Assembly: GCA_904382605.1 (NCBI GenBank) | Contig: CAJFJA010000007.1 | Span: forward strand, 36,584-100,583 | Origin: Candidatus Alloclostridium intestinigallinarum | GTDB lineage: Bacteria; Bacillota; Clostridia; Christensenellales; UBA3700 | Direction: 5' to 3' | DNA: 64,000 bases | Shown here: positions 18,791 through 27,496 of the stretch, one piece after another | How the letters are laid out: each line of letters opens with the position of its first letter | Position numbering within the stretch: position 1 is the first letter of the stretch | The notes under the pieces: model-generated | The model's database searches: none | Seen by the model: the letters and a program-made list of their open reading frames with translations, nothing else | What the model was told of the DNA's origin: nothing | Program-made: the position numbers and the translations under genes

Positions 18791-20036
18791 CCTCTGCCAT
18801 GAAAACATATCGCCGCCACCGAGTTTCCGCCCCTTATTTATTTCCGTCCGGTCCCCCGCCGCAACGGCAACGCCCGAAACCGCTTTTCCTCACCCGCAAA
18901 TATTATTTTTTATTTACGCGCAAAATAATAACGTTCCTTTTGCGGCAAAAACCGTCTTCGACTTGATTTTTGACGTCTAAAAGCGGTTTCCCGCTCTTTC
19001 ACATATTCTCCCCGGTAAAAAGTCGCTTTTGTAAATTTACGGCGCTATAATCAAGCCGTAAAACGCTTCGCACCGACACCGCCGATCTTCCGCAGCAAAC
19101 AAGTTCCGAAAAACTTCCTTTTACCAGCTTCCAAAGAGACCTCCGGCACGTCGCCATCGGGATTCCTCGCCGCCCGTCTCTTTTTACAGTCAGCAAGCTG
19201 CCCGGCGATTGTTACGCCGCACAAAAAGCAGCTACCGCTTTTTTAGGGGCCGCAAAAAAGCTCGTCCGCAACTCTACGCGTGCGCGCGTAAGGCCTTCGC
19301 AAAACGGCGGAGCCGACAGAATCTATTAAACACGTTTTCCTTTCAGCACAATAAAAATTTTCCGCCCGACCGAGGCTTTATAAACAAAGGCGCACATGAA
19401 ACCCGTGGAAACCGCCTGCAAAACGCGCTTTTTATGCGTATTGTACGCGCAGGGACAAACTTTTTCTTTACAGACCGCATTGCCCGTTGCCGCCACGCCC
19501 GATGATAACTGCGCCCATTTGTTGCCCACACATATAGCGCGCTCGCGCGTATTATATAATTCATGACAAACGGCTTTTCCTTTCGCTTACTTTTTCGCTT
19601 TCGGTTTCGAGCGCGCGTGCGCTCGCTCTCGCGCGCTACGCATATATTATTTTTATTATAATATTTATTGCCTGTTTTGTGCACTTTTAACATATAACAA
19701 TCATTTTTGAAAATTAACAGCCGTTTTTATTCTATTTTTCATATTTGTTGACGTGAAAATGCACTGTTTTTTAGTGCAAAAAGAATACATAAATTGAGCA
19801 TTTGCGCTAGCCGTCGGGCATAACTCCTCTCTTTCGTCTCAATCAACCGGATCGTTTTACTCCCTGCCGCAATAAAAATTTTTGTCTTTCCCGAAGAAGC
19901 GATATTTACGGCGGAAACGGCTCGCTTGTCCGAGCCTCTTAGACTCTGCCTTGAGGACGCATTTTCGTTTTTTCTTTGCCTGACCGGACTCCGCAACCGA
20001 AAACCGGTTACGTCTTGTATTTTTCCCGAATATGTG

Positions 20037-20306
20037 CTATTATAATAGGCGGACGGTCGGGTACGCTTTCGGCGCATGATCCGTCCGTACGTTCGCAGTA
20101 TGCCGGTGCCGCCGCGCTCCCGCCGTACTTTACCGCAATGCTTTGCCGGTAACGCCGCCAGCGACTATAACGTATTAGCGGGAAAGGCGTCTTGGGCAGA
20201 TAAAATAGGTGGTTCTGAAGGGAAGGAAGTGCCTTGCACGGATAAAATAGATAGTTATCGTGGATTTTGTAAAACAGATTACGATGATACCCGGGAGGAA
20301 AAACAG
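20037..20306 (+). promoter_or_regulatory. Promoter and long structured leader of the DtxR-type gene
   Basis: GTGCTATTATAATAG supplies an extended -10 (TATTAT about 20037-20042, or TATAAT about 20040-20045). The start codon is about 255 nt further on. The leader begins with GGCGGACGG, which can pair with CCGTCCGT near 20089. It contains no recognisable riboswitch core that I can name. The frame of the downstream gene is open through this region to 20076 without a ribosome site, so an N-terminal extension is unlikely. Confidence 0.4.
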
Positions 20307-20672
20307 ATGAACAAGATGGGCGAAAGTGCGGAAAATTATCTTGAAACAATCCTTATATTACTTGAACGCAAGGGAAACGTCCGCGCGATAGATATAGCAA
20401 ACGAACTGGACTTTTCAAAGCCAAGCGTAAGCGTTGCCCTTAAGCATCTGCGCGAGCAGGGGCACGTCTTTGTTTCCGACGACGGATTGCTTTCCCTGAC
20501 CGAATCCGGTAAACGCATAGCAGAAACTATATATGAACGCCATCAGGTGCTTACCGGCTTTTTTATCTCCCTGGGTGTGCCTGAAAAAATTGCCCAGGCG
20601 GACGCCTGCAAGATAGAACATATTATCAGTCCCCAGACGTTTGAAGCAATCAAGCAATCCTTGAAAAAGTAA
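20307..20672 (+). CDS. DtxR/MntR-family metal-dependent transcriptional repressor
   Basis: Controls metal uptake genes after binding Fe2+ or Mn2+. Seen: winged HTH at about 18-60 (AIDIANELDFSKPSVSVALKHL), then the dimerisation and metal domain with ERHQVLTGFF and ADACKIEH. The C-x-x-E-H arrangement follows DtxR/IdeR (Cys, Glu, His ligands) more than Bacillus MntR, which has an acidic residue in the Cys place, so iron is the more likely ligand. 121 residues: no SH3-like third domain. GGGAGG precedes the ATG. Confidence 0.88.
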   Translation: MNKMGESAENYLETILILLERKGNVRAIDIANELDFSKPSVSVALKHLREQGHVFVSDDGLLSLTESGKRIAETIYERHQVLTGFFISLGVPEKIAQADACKIEHIISPQTFEAIKQSLKK

Positions 20673-20935
20673 CCGTTACTTATATTTTATATCTGTTGGT
20701 AATAATATCGTATTGCGGATTACGTTATAAACGCGGATACTTTATAAAGCGCAGGTAAATATGGTTTTGAAATAGCAGATTACACCGACTTTTCGTTTTC
20801 GAAATGGCTCTTTTGACAAACTACGATATAAAAGTCGTATACCGCCGATTCTACTTTAATTATTACGTTATACTTCTTTTATAACCTTAAATAATATTCA
20901 GCCGTTTTTGATTTTGCGCTTTTGATTTTTAGTAA

Positions 20936-21892
20936 ATTACGGCTTTTGCAGATAAATATTTTATCGTGATAGCTTATAATTATAATATTCCGGAAGCCAT
21001 GGTTTCTTTGGGACTTTTCTATTTTCTCGGGAAGGGCGTTGCACAAAACGAACACGAAGCGTTTTCCCTGTTCGAAAAAGCCGCCGTGCAAAATAATGCG
21101 GACGGACAATTTTTCACCGGTCTATGCTATAAAGGCGGGTTAGGCGTACAACAATGCTTCAAAAATGCCGCTGTTTTGTTTGAAAAGTCCGCCAAACAAG
21201 GTTCTCCAGAAGCGCAAAATGAGCTGGGAGAATGTTACGAATACGGAAAAGGGGTGGAGCAGGACTACTTTCAAGCCGTCAAATGGTATAGAAGGGCGGC
21301 AAAACAAGGCTTGCGCGCGGCGCAGCGTAATTTAGGCTTTTGCTACGAACGCGGGCACGGCGTGGAAAAAGACTGCAAGAAAGCCGTGCGGCTGTACACT
21401 TTGAGCGCAAAGCAGGGCTACGCTGAGGCTCAATGTATCCTGGGTTATTGTTATGATTCTGGTTGCGGCGTAAAGCGGGATTGCAAAAAAGCTGTTTTCT
21501 GGTATCAAAAAGCCGCCGCACAGGGCGACACCGTGGCAAGGTTTAATTTGGGAAACTGCTACCGGACAGGTGAAGGCGTGGCGCAAGACGAGAAGAAAGC
21601 GGCAAGGCTTTACCGTTTAGCGGCGAAAGACGGGTATATTCCCGCTCCGCATAATCCGGGAAACTGCTATTACTACGGCGTGGGAGTAAAAATAAACTAT
21701 AAAAAAGCGGCGGAATTTTATTCCATATCAGCTGAAGCGGATAACCATTCGCTTTTTATGCTCGGAGAATGTTACGAGTACGGAAGGGGCGTTAAGAAAA
21801 ATCAGGACGAAGCTGTGAAGTGCTACTCGACAGCCGCGGAGCAGGGGGATAAAGAAGCAAAGAAAGCTCTCGCCCGATTGGGCAAGTTGTAA
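20936..21892 (+). CDS. Sel1-repeat (SLR/TPR-like) protein, probably 5'-truncated
   Basis: About eight 36-residue Sel1 repeats with the signature A...LG.CY..G.GV..D..KA...Y..AA fill the frame. SLR proteins are scaffolds for protein contacts. There is no signal peptide, no ribosome site and no good start: candidates are GTG 20966 and an ATG at 20999, and the first repeat begins at once. The frame is open only from 20936. This looks like a gene that lost its 5' end, or one expressed weakly from GTG. One repeat has HNPGN in place of the usual NLG. Confidence 0.65.
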   Translation: MTAFADKYFIVIAYNYNIPEAMVSLGLFYFLGKGVAQNEHEAFSLFEKAAVQNNADGQFFTGLCYKGGLGVQQCFKNAAVLFEKSAKQGSPEAQNELGECYEYGKGVEQDYFQAVKWYRRAAKQGLRAAQRNLGFCYERGHGVEKDCKKAVRLYTLSAKQGYAEAQCILGYCYDSGCGVKRDCKKAVFWYQKAAAQGDTVARFNLGNCYRTGEGVAQDEKKAARLYRLAAKDGYIPAPHNPGNCYYYGVGVKINYKKAAEFYSISAEADNHSLFMLGECYEYGRGVKKNQDEAVKCYSTAAEQGDKEAKKALARLGKL

Positions 21893-21975
21893 CTGCGGAG
21901 TATTATAGGGGGAAACTCCGAAAATTTTTCCACGCCACCGCCCGACTATCACGTCGGCTATCGCAAAAAACGTGC

Positions 21976-22055
21976 TATTATATAGTTGTAAAACACCGTC
22001 ATGAGGAACGAAAAACCAATGATACCGAAAGAAAAATAGAGGGAAAGGAGATATT
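21976..22055 (+). promoter_or_regulatory. Extended -10 promoter and short leader of the HD hydrolase gene
   Basis: GTGCTATTATATAGT is identical in 15 bases to the promoter of the small RNA at 303. The leader of about 65 nt holds a 12-codon open frame starting at about 22000 (MRNEKPMIPKEK) and ends with AAAGGAGAT before the ATG. Confidence 0.5.
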
Positions 22056-22604
22056 ATGAATAGAATACACAACGCAATAATCTATGCGGCAAAAAAGCAC
22101 GAAGGGCAGGTAAGAAAGGGGACAGATATCCCCTACATAGTCCACCCCATGGAAGTAATGCAGATACTTACGGCGGCGGGGTGCGTGGAAGACGTTATCG
22201 TTGCGGGCATTTTGCACGACACGGTGGAAGATACCGACGCTACGCTTGAAGAAATAAGCACCCTGTTCGGGGAAAGCGTTGCGCGCCTGGTGGCGCACGA
22301 AAGCGAAGATAAATCAAAGACCTGGCTCGAACGCAAAAGCGCGACGATAGAACATTTGAAAAACTGTTCGGACGAAGAGGCGATATGTACACTTGCAGAC
22401 AAACTTTCCAATGCGCGCAGTATACTTGCGGACTACGGACTTGTCGGCGAAAAACTGTGGGCACGCTTTAACAAAGATAAGTTTTCCCTGCTGTGGTATT
22501 ATTCGCAGATGCGCGACGCTACGAAGAGATTTTCCGCAACTTCAATCTGGCGGGAATACAATGCCTGTGTGGAAGATATGCGCAGAATAATCGAAGAACA
22601 ATAA
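22056..22604 (+). CDS. HD-domain phosphohydrolase related to (p)ppGpp hydrolases (MESH1/SpoT HD type)
   Basis: The RelA/SpoT-type HD signature is complete: the N-terminal histidine in YAAKKHEGQVRKG, YIVHPMEV, the HD pair in GILHDTVEDT, and the late aspartate in TLADKLSNAR. No synthetase, TGS or ACT domain follows, so it is a small stand-alone hydrolase of 182 residues. The likely substrate is a magic-spot nucleotide or a nucleotide pyrophosphate; this is family inference. Confidence 0.85.
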   Translation: MNRIHNAIIYAAKKHEGQVRKGTDIPYIVHPMEVMQILTAAGCVEDVIVAGILHDTVEDTDATLEEISTLFGESVARLVAHESEDKSKTWLERKSATIEHLKNCSDEEAICTLADKLSNARSILADYGLVGEKLWARFNKDKFSLLWYYSQMRDATKRFSATSIWREYNACVEDMRRIIEEQ

Positions 22605-22639
22605 AGAAAAGCGCCTGCCGTAAAATTCGTCAAAAACAG

Positions 22640-22668
22640 TTGACAAACGCCTGATATTTGCATATAAT
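22640..22668 (+). promoter_or_regulatory. Consensus sigma-A promoter of candidate sRNA
   Basis: TTGACA (22640-22645), 17 nt, TATAAT (22663-22668): a perfect match to consensus in both hexamers and spacing. No open reading frame follows. Confidence 0.8.
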
Positions 22669-22674
22669 GACCTT

Positions 22675-22744
22675 TCCGCCGCGCTTTGGCATAACGTCGG
22701 GAAATCGGATCCCGGGGTTCACCGCCAGAGCGCGGCTTTTGTTT
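22675..22744 (+). ncRNA. Candidate ~70-nt small RNA
   Basis: Directly after the perfect promoter, GCCGCGCTTTGGC (22678-22690) pairs over 13 bp with GCCAGAGCGCGGC (22724-22736), with one G-U, and is followed by TTTTGTTT. Inside the 33-nt loop, TCGGGA and TCCCGG form a second hairpin. This is a complete small transcription unit: promoter, structured RNA, terminator. The family is not recognised. Confidence 0.65.
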
Positions 22745-23263
22745 GCGAAACCGCGTCGCTTCTTTTTCAGGCAAGCTTTTTTCGAACTATAAAAGCGCTG
22801 TTTTCCGCTGTTTACGATAAACCTGGAGCAGGCGTTAATTGTAGCGGATAAAAGTCGGACGGAGGCTTTATGCCCGTGAATAAAATCTGACATTGTTTAT
22901 TGGCAGCACATAGGCGTGTGGCGGGGTTTATTGCCGAAGACGGCCTGTAAAAAGCGGGGCAGGGATGGAATTTTGCCGCACAGGTTCTTTTACTAAAATC
23001 GGATACAGGGGCGGATTTTTTCAAGGATATTTTTGAAAAACCTTGGGCAGGGGCGGAATTTTAAGAATTCCGATACTGTTTCCTGCCGATACGATACGCG
23101 CCGCGTTTGCCTCTTTACAGAATCACGCGCGGAAGTCTGCCGTAAAACGCGCAACCGGCGCGGAAAAATTTTTCCGCGCCGGTTGCTTCGCTGCCGTAAT
23201 AGCTATCGTTTTGTTTTCAGCCGCATTCACGGGACGCACGGCTTTTCCGCATACGGACGGTCT
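22745..23263. other. Intergenic region with a 36-bp perfect palindrome
   Basis: No gene supported. The palindrome at 23151-23186 is described separately. Two similar G-rich tracts (GGGGCGGATTTTTTCAAG and GGGGCGGAATTTTAAG near 23010-23065) look like a short local duplication. Confidence 0.5.
23151..23186. repeat. 36-bp perfect palindrome without loop
   Basis: GCAACCGGCGCGGAAAAA is followed at once by its exact reverse complement. It lies 78 bp beyond the htrA-like stop codon. It could act as a terminator hairpin, but the tail lacks a T-run on either side, so a protein-binding or cruciform role is equally possible. Confidence 0.8.
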
Positions 23264-24766
23264 TTACCATACGTTTTGTATATCGCCTGACTGAACGGTG
23301 TATCCGCTTGTGGTGTGCGAGCTTCCGTCGCGCGTATAGGTTATGGTTATCCTGTCGCCCGCCTTGGCGGCATAGGTGGCGTATGCTACCATATAACTGC
23401 GCTCTATGGTTATATCGTCAGTTTCTCCGTCCGCGTCCGTCAGAGTTACGGAAGTTATCACGTCGCCCGCCTGTAAGCCCAGCGATTGCGCTATTCCGCC
23501 GTCGGTGACGCTGTTTACTACGGTGTCGGCGACTATTTTTCCGCTTTCCGCCGCTTCGTCATAGACGTATTTAGAATTGTCTTCCGTCACGGTCACGCCC
23601 AGAATAAGCGCGTTCAGCCCGCTTGTGGAATCATCGGAATCGCAGGCGTAATAATAAATATTGTCGGCGACGGACTTGACCGTATCCACGGGTATTGCAT
23701 AGTTTATACCCTGTTCCTCCTCGCCGTTGCCGGCGTGGGGAACGCCGATAAGTTCTCCGTATACGTTAAAACAGCCTCCGCCGGAATTGCCGCCGTACAT
23801 GGACGCGTCCACACGCATGGAGCGGTGGGTGGTGGTCTGCGAACTGATCTGAAGGGTTATGTTTTCGCTGTGCACGCTGACCACGCCTTCCGTTACGCTT
23901 ATTCCGTCGCCGCCGGTGTTGCCTATCACGATGGCGGTATCGCCCACGTCGTAACCGTCCGCAAACGTGATTTCCTTAACGTCGGAATTTATCGCCTTAA
24001 CCGCGCTCGTTTCGGCGCGTATAAGCGCGATGTCATTCTGTTCGGAACCGCCGACGTATTCGCATTCTATGGCGTAATCGCCGTAGCTTACCGACTGGTA
24101 ACTGCCGTTTGCCTGTCCGCCGAGGGTGGGTGAGCCTTCACTGCCGTAAAGGTAGATAACTATCTTACGCGCGATATTCTGTTCGCCGGCGCCGCTTTCG
24201 GAATACGCGAGATTGTCGGCATTGGCGTCTGCCGAATATACCACGTGGTAGTTAGTGATAAAGTAAGTGTAATCGTCGTCTATCTTATAGATGACCGCCG
24301 ACCCGGAATAAAGCGCCGTGGAATCGGTAGAAGTTATACCTCCGGGACCCCAAGATGTATCGGTTTCATAAAATTCGGTATTGACGGATGCCACGGAGCG
24401 CAGAACGGAGGCTATCGCCGCGGAGTTGTCCGTGCCCACAGTAACGTCCATATATTTATCTATGAATTCCCCGTAAGTGATGTCATCACCCGATGAAAGT
24501 ATGTACTGGTTATATATATCAAGGGCGGTTACGCTCGAACCGTCCGTTCCGTCCGCTCCGTCCGTGCCGTTTGTCACCCGGAAGGAAAACGTACTCCCGT
24601 CCGTATAAGTGACGGTATAGGTGTCGACGTTGCCGTCCGTTCCCGTTTTTTCTATGGATTTTATACCCACTCCGTCCTGTCCGTCCGCACAAGCGGCGAG
24701 AACTCCGACCAGCAGCACGCATATCAGCGCGACCGCTATTACAACCGCTGTTTTGCGACCTTTCAT
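23264..24766 (-). CDS. HtrA/DegP-like lipoprotein serine protease with PDZ domain
   Basis: Surface protease for damaged or secreted proteins. The signal peptide ends in a lipobox (GVLAAC), so it is lipid-anchored. A Thr/Asp/Gly-rich segment follows (about 40-80, repeated GTDG). The trypsin-like triad is visible: H in TNYHVVY, D in QNDIALI and S in GGNSGGGC. A C-terminal PDZ domain follows (QSLGLQAGDVITSV). I preferred ATG 24766, about 8 nt after GGGGGT, over the GTG at 24772. It is a single-gene unit facing mnmG. Confidence 0.9.
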   Translation of the reverse strand: MKGRKTAVVIAVALICVLLVGVLAACADGQDGVGIKSIEKTGTDGNVDTYTVTYTDGSTFSFRVTNGTDGADGTDGSSVTALDIYNQYILSSGDDITYGEFIDKYMDVTVGTDNSAAIASVLRSVASVNTEFYETDTSWGPGGITSTDSTALYSGSAVIYKIDDDYTYFITNYHVVYSADANADNLAYSESGAGEQNIARKIVIYLYGSEGSPTLGGQANGSYQSVSYGDYAIECEYVGGSEQNDIALIRAETSAVKAINSDVKEITFADGYDVGDTAIVIGNTGGDGISVTEGVVSVHSENITLQISSQTTTHRSMRVDASMYGGNSGGGCFNVYGELIGVPHAGNGEEEQGINYAIPVDTVKSVADNIYYYACDSDDSTSGLNALILGVTVTEDNSKYVYDEAAESGKIVADTVVNSVTDGGIAQSLGLQAGDVITSVTLTDADGETDDITIERSYMVAYATYAAKAGDRITITYTRDGSSHTTSGYTVQSGDIQNVW

Positions 24767-24936
24767 TTTCACTACCCCCGTTTATATATACGATAAAAGG
24801 TTTTACTTTACCTGCGGATTCCTTTTATTGCGCTTTAATGATAACAAATCGCGCGTGCATATTCAATAGACATTTCCTTATTTTTACAAATAATACTTCT
24901 TTTTTACATATCCGCCCGTTCGTTTATTCCATATGC

Positions 24937-24966
24937 TTGCGGGTTAATTTATTAAAATGTTATAAT
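24937..24966 (+). promoter_or_regulatory. mnmG promoter giving a leaderless transcript
   Basis: TTGCGG (24937-24942), 18 nt, TATAAT (24961-24966). The ATG of mnmG is 7 nt downstream and no ribosome site is present. Confidence 0.7.
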
Positions 24967-24973
24967 AATTACT

Positions 24974-26824
24974 ATGAATAAGAGTTACGATGCGATAGTC
25001 ATAGGCGGAGGCCATGCGGGCGTTGAAGCGGCGCTTGCTTTGGCGCGCACATCCCTGCGCACGCTGATGATGACGCTGACGCCCGACGCGATAGCGTATA
25101 TGGCGTGCAATCCGGCGATAGGCGGCACGGCGAAAGGGCACCTCGTGCGCGAGATAGACGCTCTGGGCGGACAGATGGGCGTCAACGCCGACGCCACTTA
25201 CCTGCAGATGCGTATGCTCAACCGCGGCAAGGGCGAGGCGGTACATTCGCTGCGCGCGCAGTCTGACAAGATAAAATACCACCTGACCATGAAGCGCACT
25301 CTGGAAGAGCAGGAAAATCTGGATATATTGCAGGCGGAAGCGGCGGAAATACTCACGGAAAACGGCGCGGTGCGCGGCGTCAAAACTACTTTGGGCGATA
25401 CCTATCTTGCAAAAGCCGTGGTCGTAGCGACGGGCGTTTATCTGAATTCGGACATAATCACGGGCGAGTGGCGCAAGGAAAGCGGCCCTTCGGGCTTTGC
25501 AAACGCCACGCATCTTACAAAAAGCCTTATGGATCTGGGGCTTGAAGTGCGCCGCTTCAAGACGGGCACTCCCGCCAGGCTGGACGGGCGAACGATAGAT
25601 TATTCGGTGATGCAGGCGCAGGAAGGCGAGGACGTGTATCCGTTTTCGTTCATGACGGAAGAAAAAGTGGTCAATACCGCAAAATGCTATCTCACGTACA
25701 CCACTCAGGCGACCAAAGACGTCATAATGGCGAACATAAGCCGTTCTCCGCTGTATAACGGCACAATCAGGAGCACGGGTCCGCGCTACTGCCCTTCGAT
25801 AGAAGACAAGGTGGTGCGGTTTGCAGACAAGGAACGGCACCAGATTTTCATAGAGCCGGAAAGCGCGTTTACGCATGAAGTGTATGCGCAGGGAATGTCT
25901 TCTTCCCTGCCTTTCGACGTGCAGGAACAGATGTACCACACCGTGACGGGGTTGGAAAAAGCGCGTATCGTGCGCTACGCCTACGCAATAGAGTACGACT
26001 GCATAGACAGCACGCGCCTGCTGCCCACCTTGCAGGTAAAGGGGATAGAAGGACTTTACACGGCGGGGCAGATAAACGGAAGTTCCGGCTATGAAGAGGC
26101 CGCCGCGCAGGGACTGATGGCTGGCATAAACGCCTCTTTACGGCTGAGGGAAAAAGCTCCGCTCGTGTTAAGGCGCGACGAAGCGTATATCGGCGTGCTG
26201 ATAGACGACCTTGTGACAAAGGGCACTAACGAGCCTTACCGCATGATGACCGCCCGCGCGGAGCACCGCCTGCATTTAAGGCAGGAAAACGCGGATATGC
26301 GCCTTACCCCCAAGGGGATTGAAGCGGGACTTGTCGACGACAAACGCCGCGAAAAATTCGAAAAGAAGAAGGCGGAAGCGGAGCGTTTTTCGCCGCTTTT
26401 GAAAAAATATCCGTCCAGGGAGCTTTCGGCGGCTTTTCTCAAAAGTATAGGGGAAGGCGGAGAAGGGTCGTATTCCTACGGGCAGCTTTTTAAACGCACG
26501 GGCGCGGGCGCGGAAAAGGCGAAGGAGTTTTTCCCCGAATGGAAGGACTGCGATACGCGCGTGCTGGGCGAGCTTATCACCTCGTGCAGATACGAAGGGT
26601 ATCTTGAAAAACAGAAGGCGGCAATCGAGCGGGAAAAGAAGATGGAAGACAGGCTTATTCCGCCGGACATAGATTATCTCAATATGCACGGGCTCAGGCT
26701 GGAAGCCAGGCAGAAGCTGGACAAGATACGCCCCCTCAACCTGGGGCAGGCGGCGAGGATTTCCGGCGTTTCGCCGGCGGATATCACCGTGCTCATGGTA
26801 CGGCTTTCGGGAAGGGGTGAATGA
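24974..26824 (+). CDS. mnmG: tRNA uridine-5-carboxymethylaminomethyl modification enzyme MnmG (GidA)
   Basis: FAD-dependent partner of MnmE that installs cmnm5 on U34 of certain tRNAs. Seen: FAD-binding VIGGGHAGVEAALA at residues 7-20, the family motif CNPAIGGTAKGHLVRE, GTPARLDG and GQINGSSGYEEAAAQG. The C-terminal helical domain ends LRLEARQKLDKIRP. 616 residues is normal. No Shine-Dalgarno precedes the ATG. mnmE is not in the window. rsmG overlaps its stop. Confidence 0.96.
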   Translation: MNKSYDAIVIGGGHAGVEAALALARTSLRTLMMTLTPDAIAYMACNPAIGGTAKGHLVREIDALGGQMGVNADATYLQMRMLNRGKGEAVHSLRAQSDKIKYHLTMKRTLEEQENLDILQAEAAEILTENGAVRGVKTTLGDTYLAKAVVVATGVYLNSDIITGEWRKESGPSGFANATHLTKSLMDLGLEVRRFKTGTPARLDGRTIDYSVMQAQEGEDVYPFSFMTEEKVVNTAKCYLTYTTQATKDVIMANISRSPLYNGTIRSTGPRYCPSIEDKVVRFADKERHQIFIEPESAFTHEVYAQGMSSSLPFDVQEQMYHTVTGLEKARIVRYAYAIEYDCIDSTRLLPTLQVKGIEGLYTAGQINGSSGYEEAAAQGLMAGINASLRLREKAPLVLRRDEAYIGVLIDDLVTKGTNEPYRMMTARAEHRLHLRQENADMRLTPKGIEAGLVDDKRREKFEKKKAEAERFSPLLKKYPSRELSAAFLKSIGEGGEGSYSYGQLFKRTGAGAEKAKEFFPEWKDCDTRVLGELITSCRYEGYLEKQKAAIEREKKMEDRLIPPDIDYLNMHGLRLEARQKLDKIRPLNLGQAARISGVSPADITVLMVRLSGRGE

Positions 26825-27495
26825 TGCTCGACACGCTTCAACTTATGAATTTCGCCGCGGAGAACGAAAAGTTAAAGGCTTTTTCCGATTTTTTGAAGAG
26901 CGAAAACGCCAAATACAATCTTACCGCAGTCACGGACGATAAGGAGATAATTTCCAAGCACTTTTTCGACAGCCTGGTCGGGGAACGCTTTTTGGAAAAG
27001 GGCGCAAACGTGTGCGATATAGGCAGCGGAGCGGGATTTCCGCTTATTCCGCTCGCCGTACTGCGCGGCGACTGCTCTTTTACCGGGGTGGATTCCACTC
27101 AGAAAAAGGTGAATTTCATAAACGCCGCCTGCGCCATGCTGGATATTAAGAACTGTTACGCAGTACACGCCAGGGCGGAAGAGATAAAGCCGCGCGGGAG
27201 TTTTTCCGCGGTGACGGCGCGCGCCGTGGCAAGCCTGAACACTTTGTGCGAATATTGTCTGCCCGCTCTTAGGGTGGACGGCGTTATGATAGCCTACAAG
27301 GGAAGCGCCGCGGAAGAAGAGGTAGCCGAGGCGGAAAAGGCGCTTGTCGTGCTGGGCGGCAGGGTAGAGGAGATATTCCGTTACACCCTTCCCACGGGCG
27401 AGGACAGGGCGATTATAAAAATAAGAAAAACCGCGCCCACGCCCACAAAATATCCGCGCCCCGGCAACAAGCCGCGCTTAAAGCCGATAAAATAA
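26821..27495 (+). CDS. rsmG: 16S rRNA (guanine-527-N7)-methyltransferase RsmG (GidB)
   Basis: SAM-dependent methylation of G527 in the decoding region. Seen: KYNLTAVTD, DSLVG, the SAM motif VCDIGSGAGFPLIPLAV and VTARAVASLN. The start codon overlaps the mnmG stop (ATGA), with AGGGG upstream; a second ATG three bases later is possible. The basic tail (TKYPRPGNKPRLKPIK) is longer than usual. Confidence 0.95.
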   Translation: MMLDTLQLMNFAAENEKLKAFSDFLKSENAKYNLTAVTDDKEIISKHFFDSLVGERFLEKGANVCDIGSGAGFPLIPLAVLRGDCSFTGVDSTQKKVNFINAACAMLDIKNCYAVHARAEEIKPRGSFSAVTARAVASLNTLCEYCLPALRVDGVMIAYKGSAAEEEVAEAEKALVVLGGRVEEIFRYTLPTGEDRAIIKIRKTAPTPTKYPRPGNKPRLKPIK

Positions 27496-27496
27496 T

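Larger units (their letters stand above)
16304..20050. other. 3.7-kb gene-poor region full of repeats
   Basis: No convincing gene. It holds the palindromic repeat array (16945-17643), copies of the ~125-bp element, a nested MITE (18447-18790), a weak parS-like site (18083) and AT-rich tracts (19530-19780). Hand counts of 60-base lines give C 19/G 9 (19081) and C 19/G 11 (19801), but G 20/C 8 (20161) and G 16/C 6 (20221), so strand composition flips at its right edge. Confidence 0.6.

Noticed and set aside
20076..20306. 77-residue N-terminal extension of the DtxR-type protein
   Set aside because: The frame is open, but there is no ribosome site, the composition is unlike protein, and GGGAGG marks the start at 20307.
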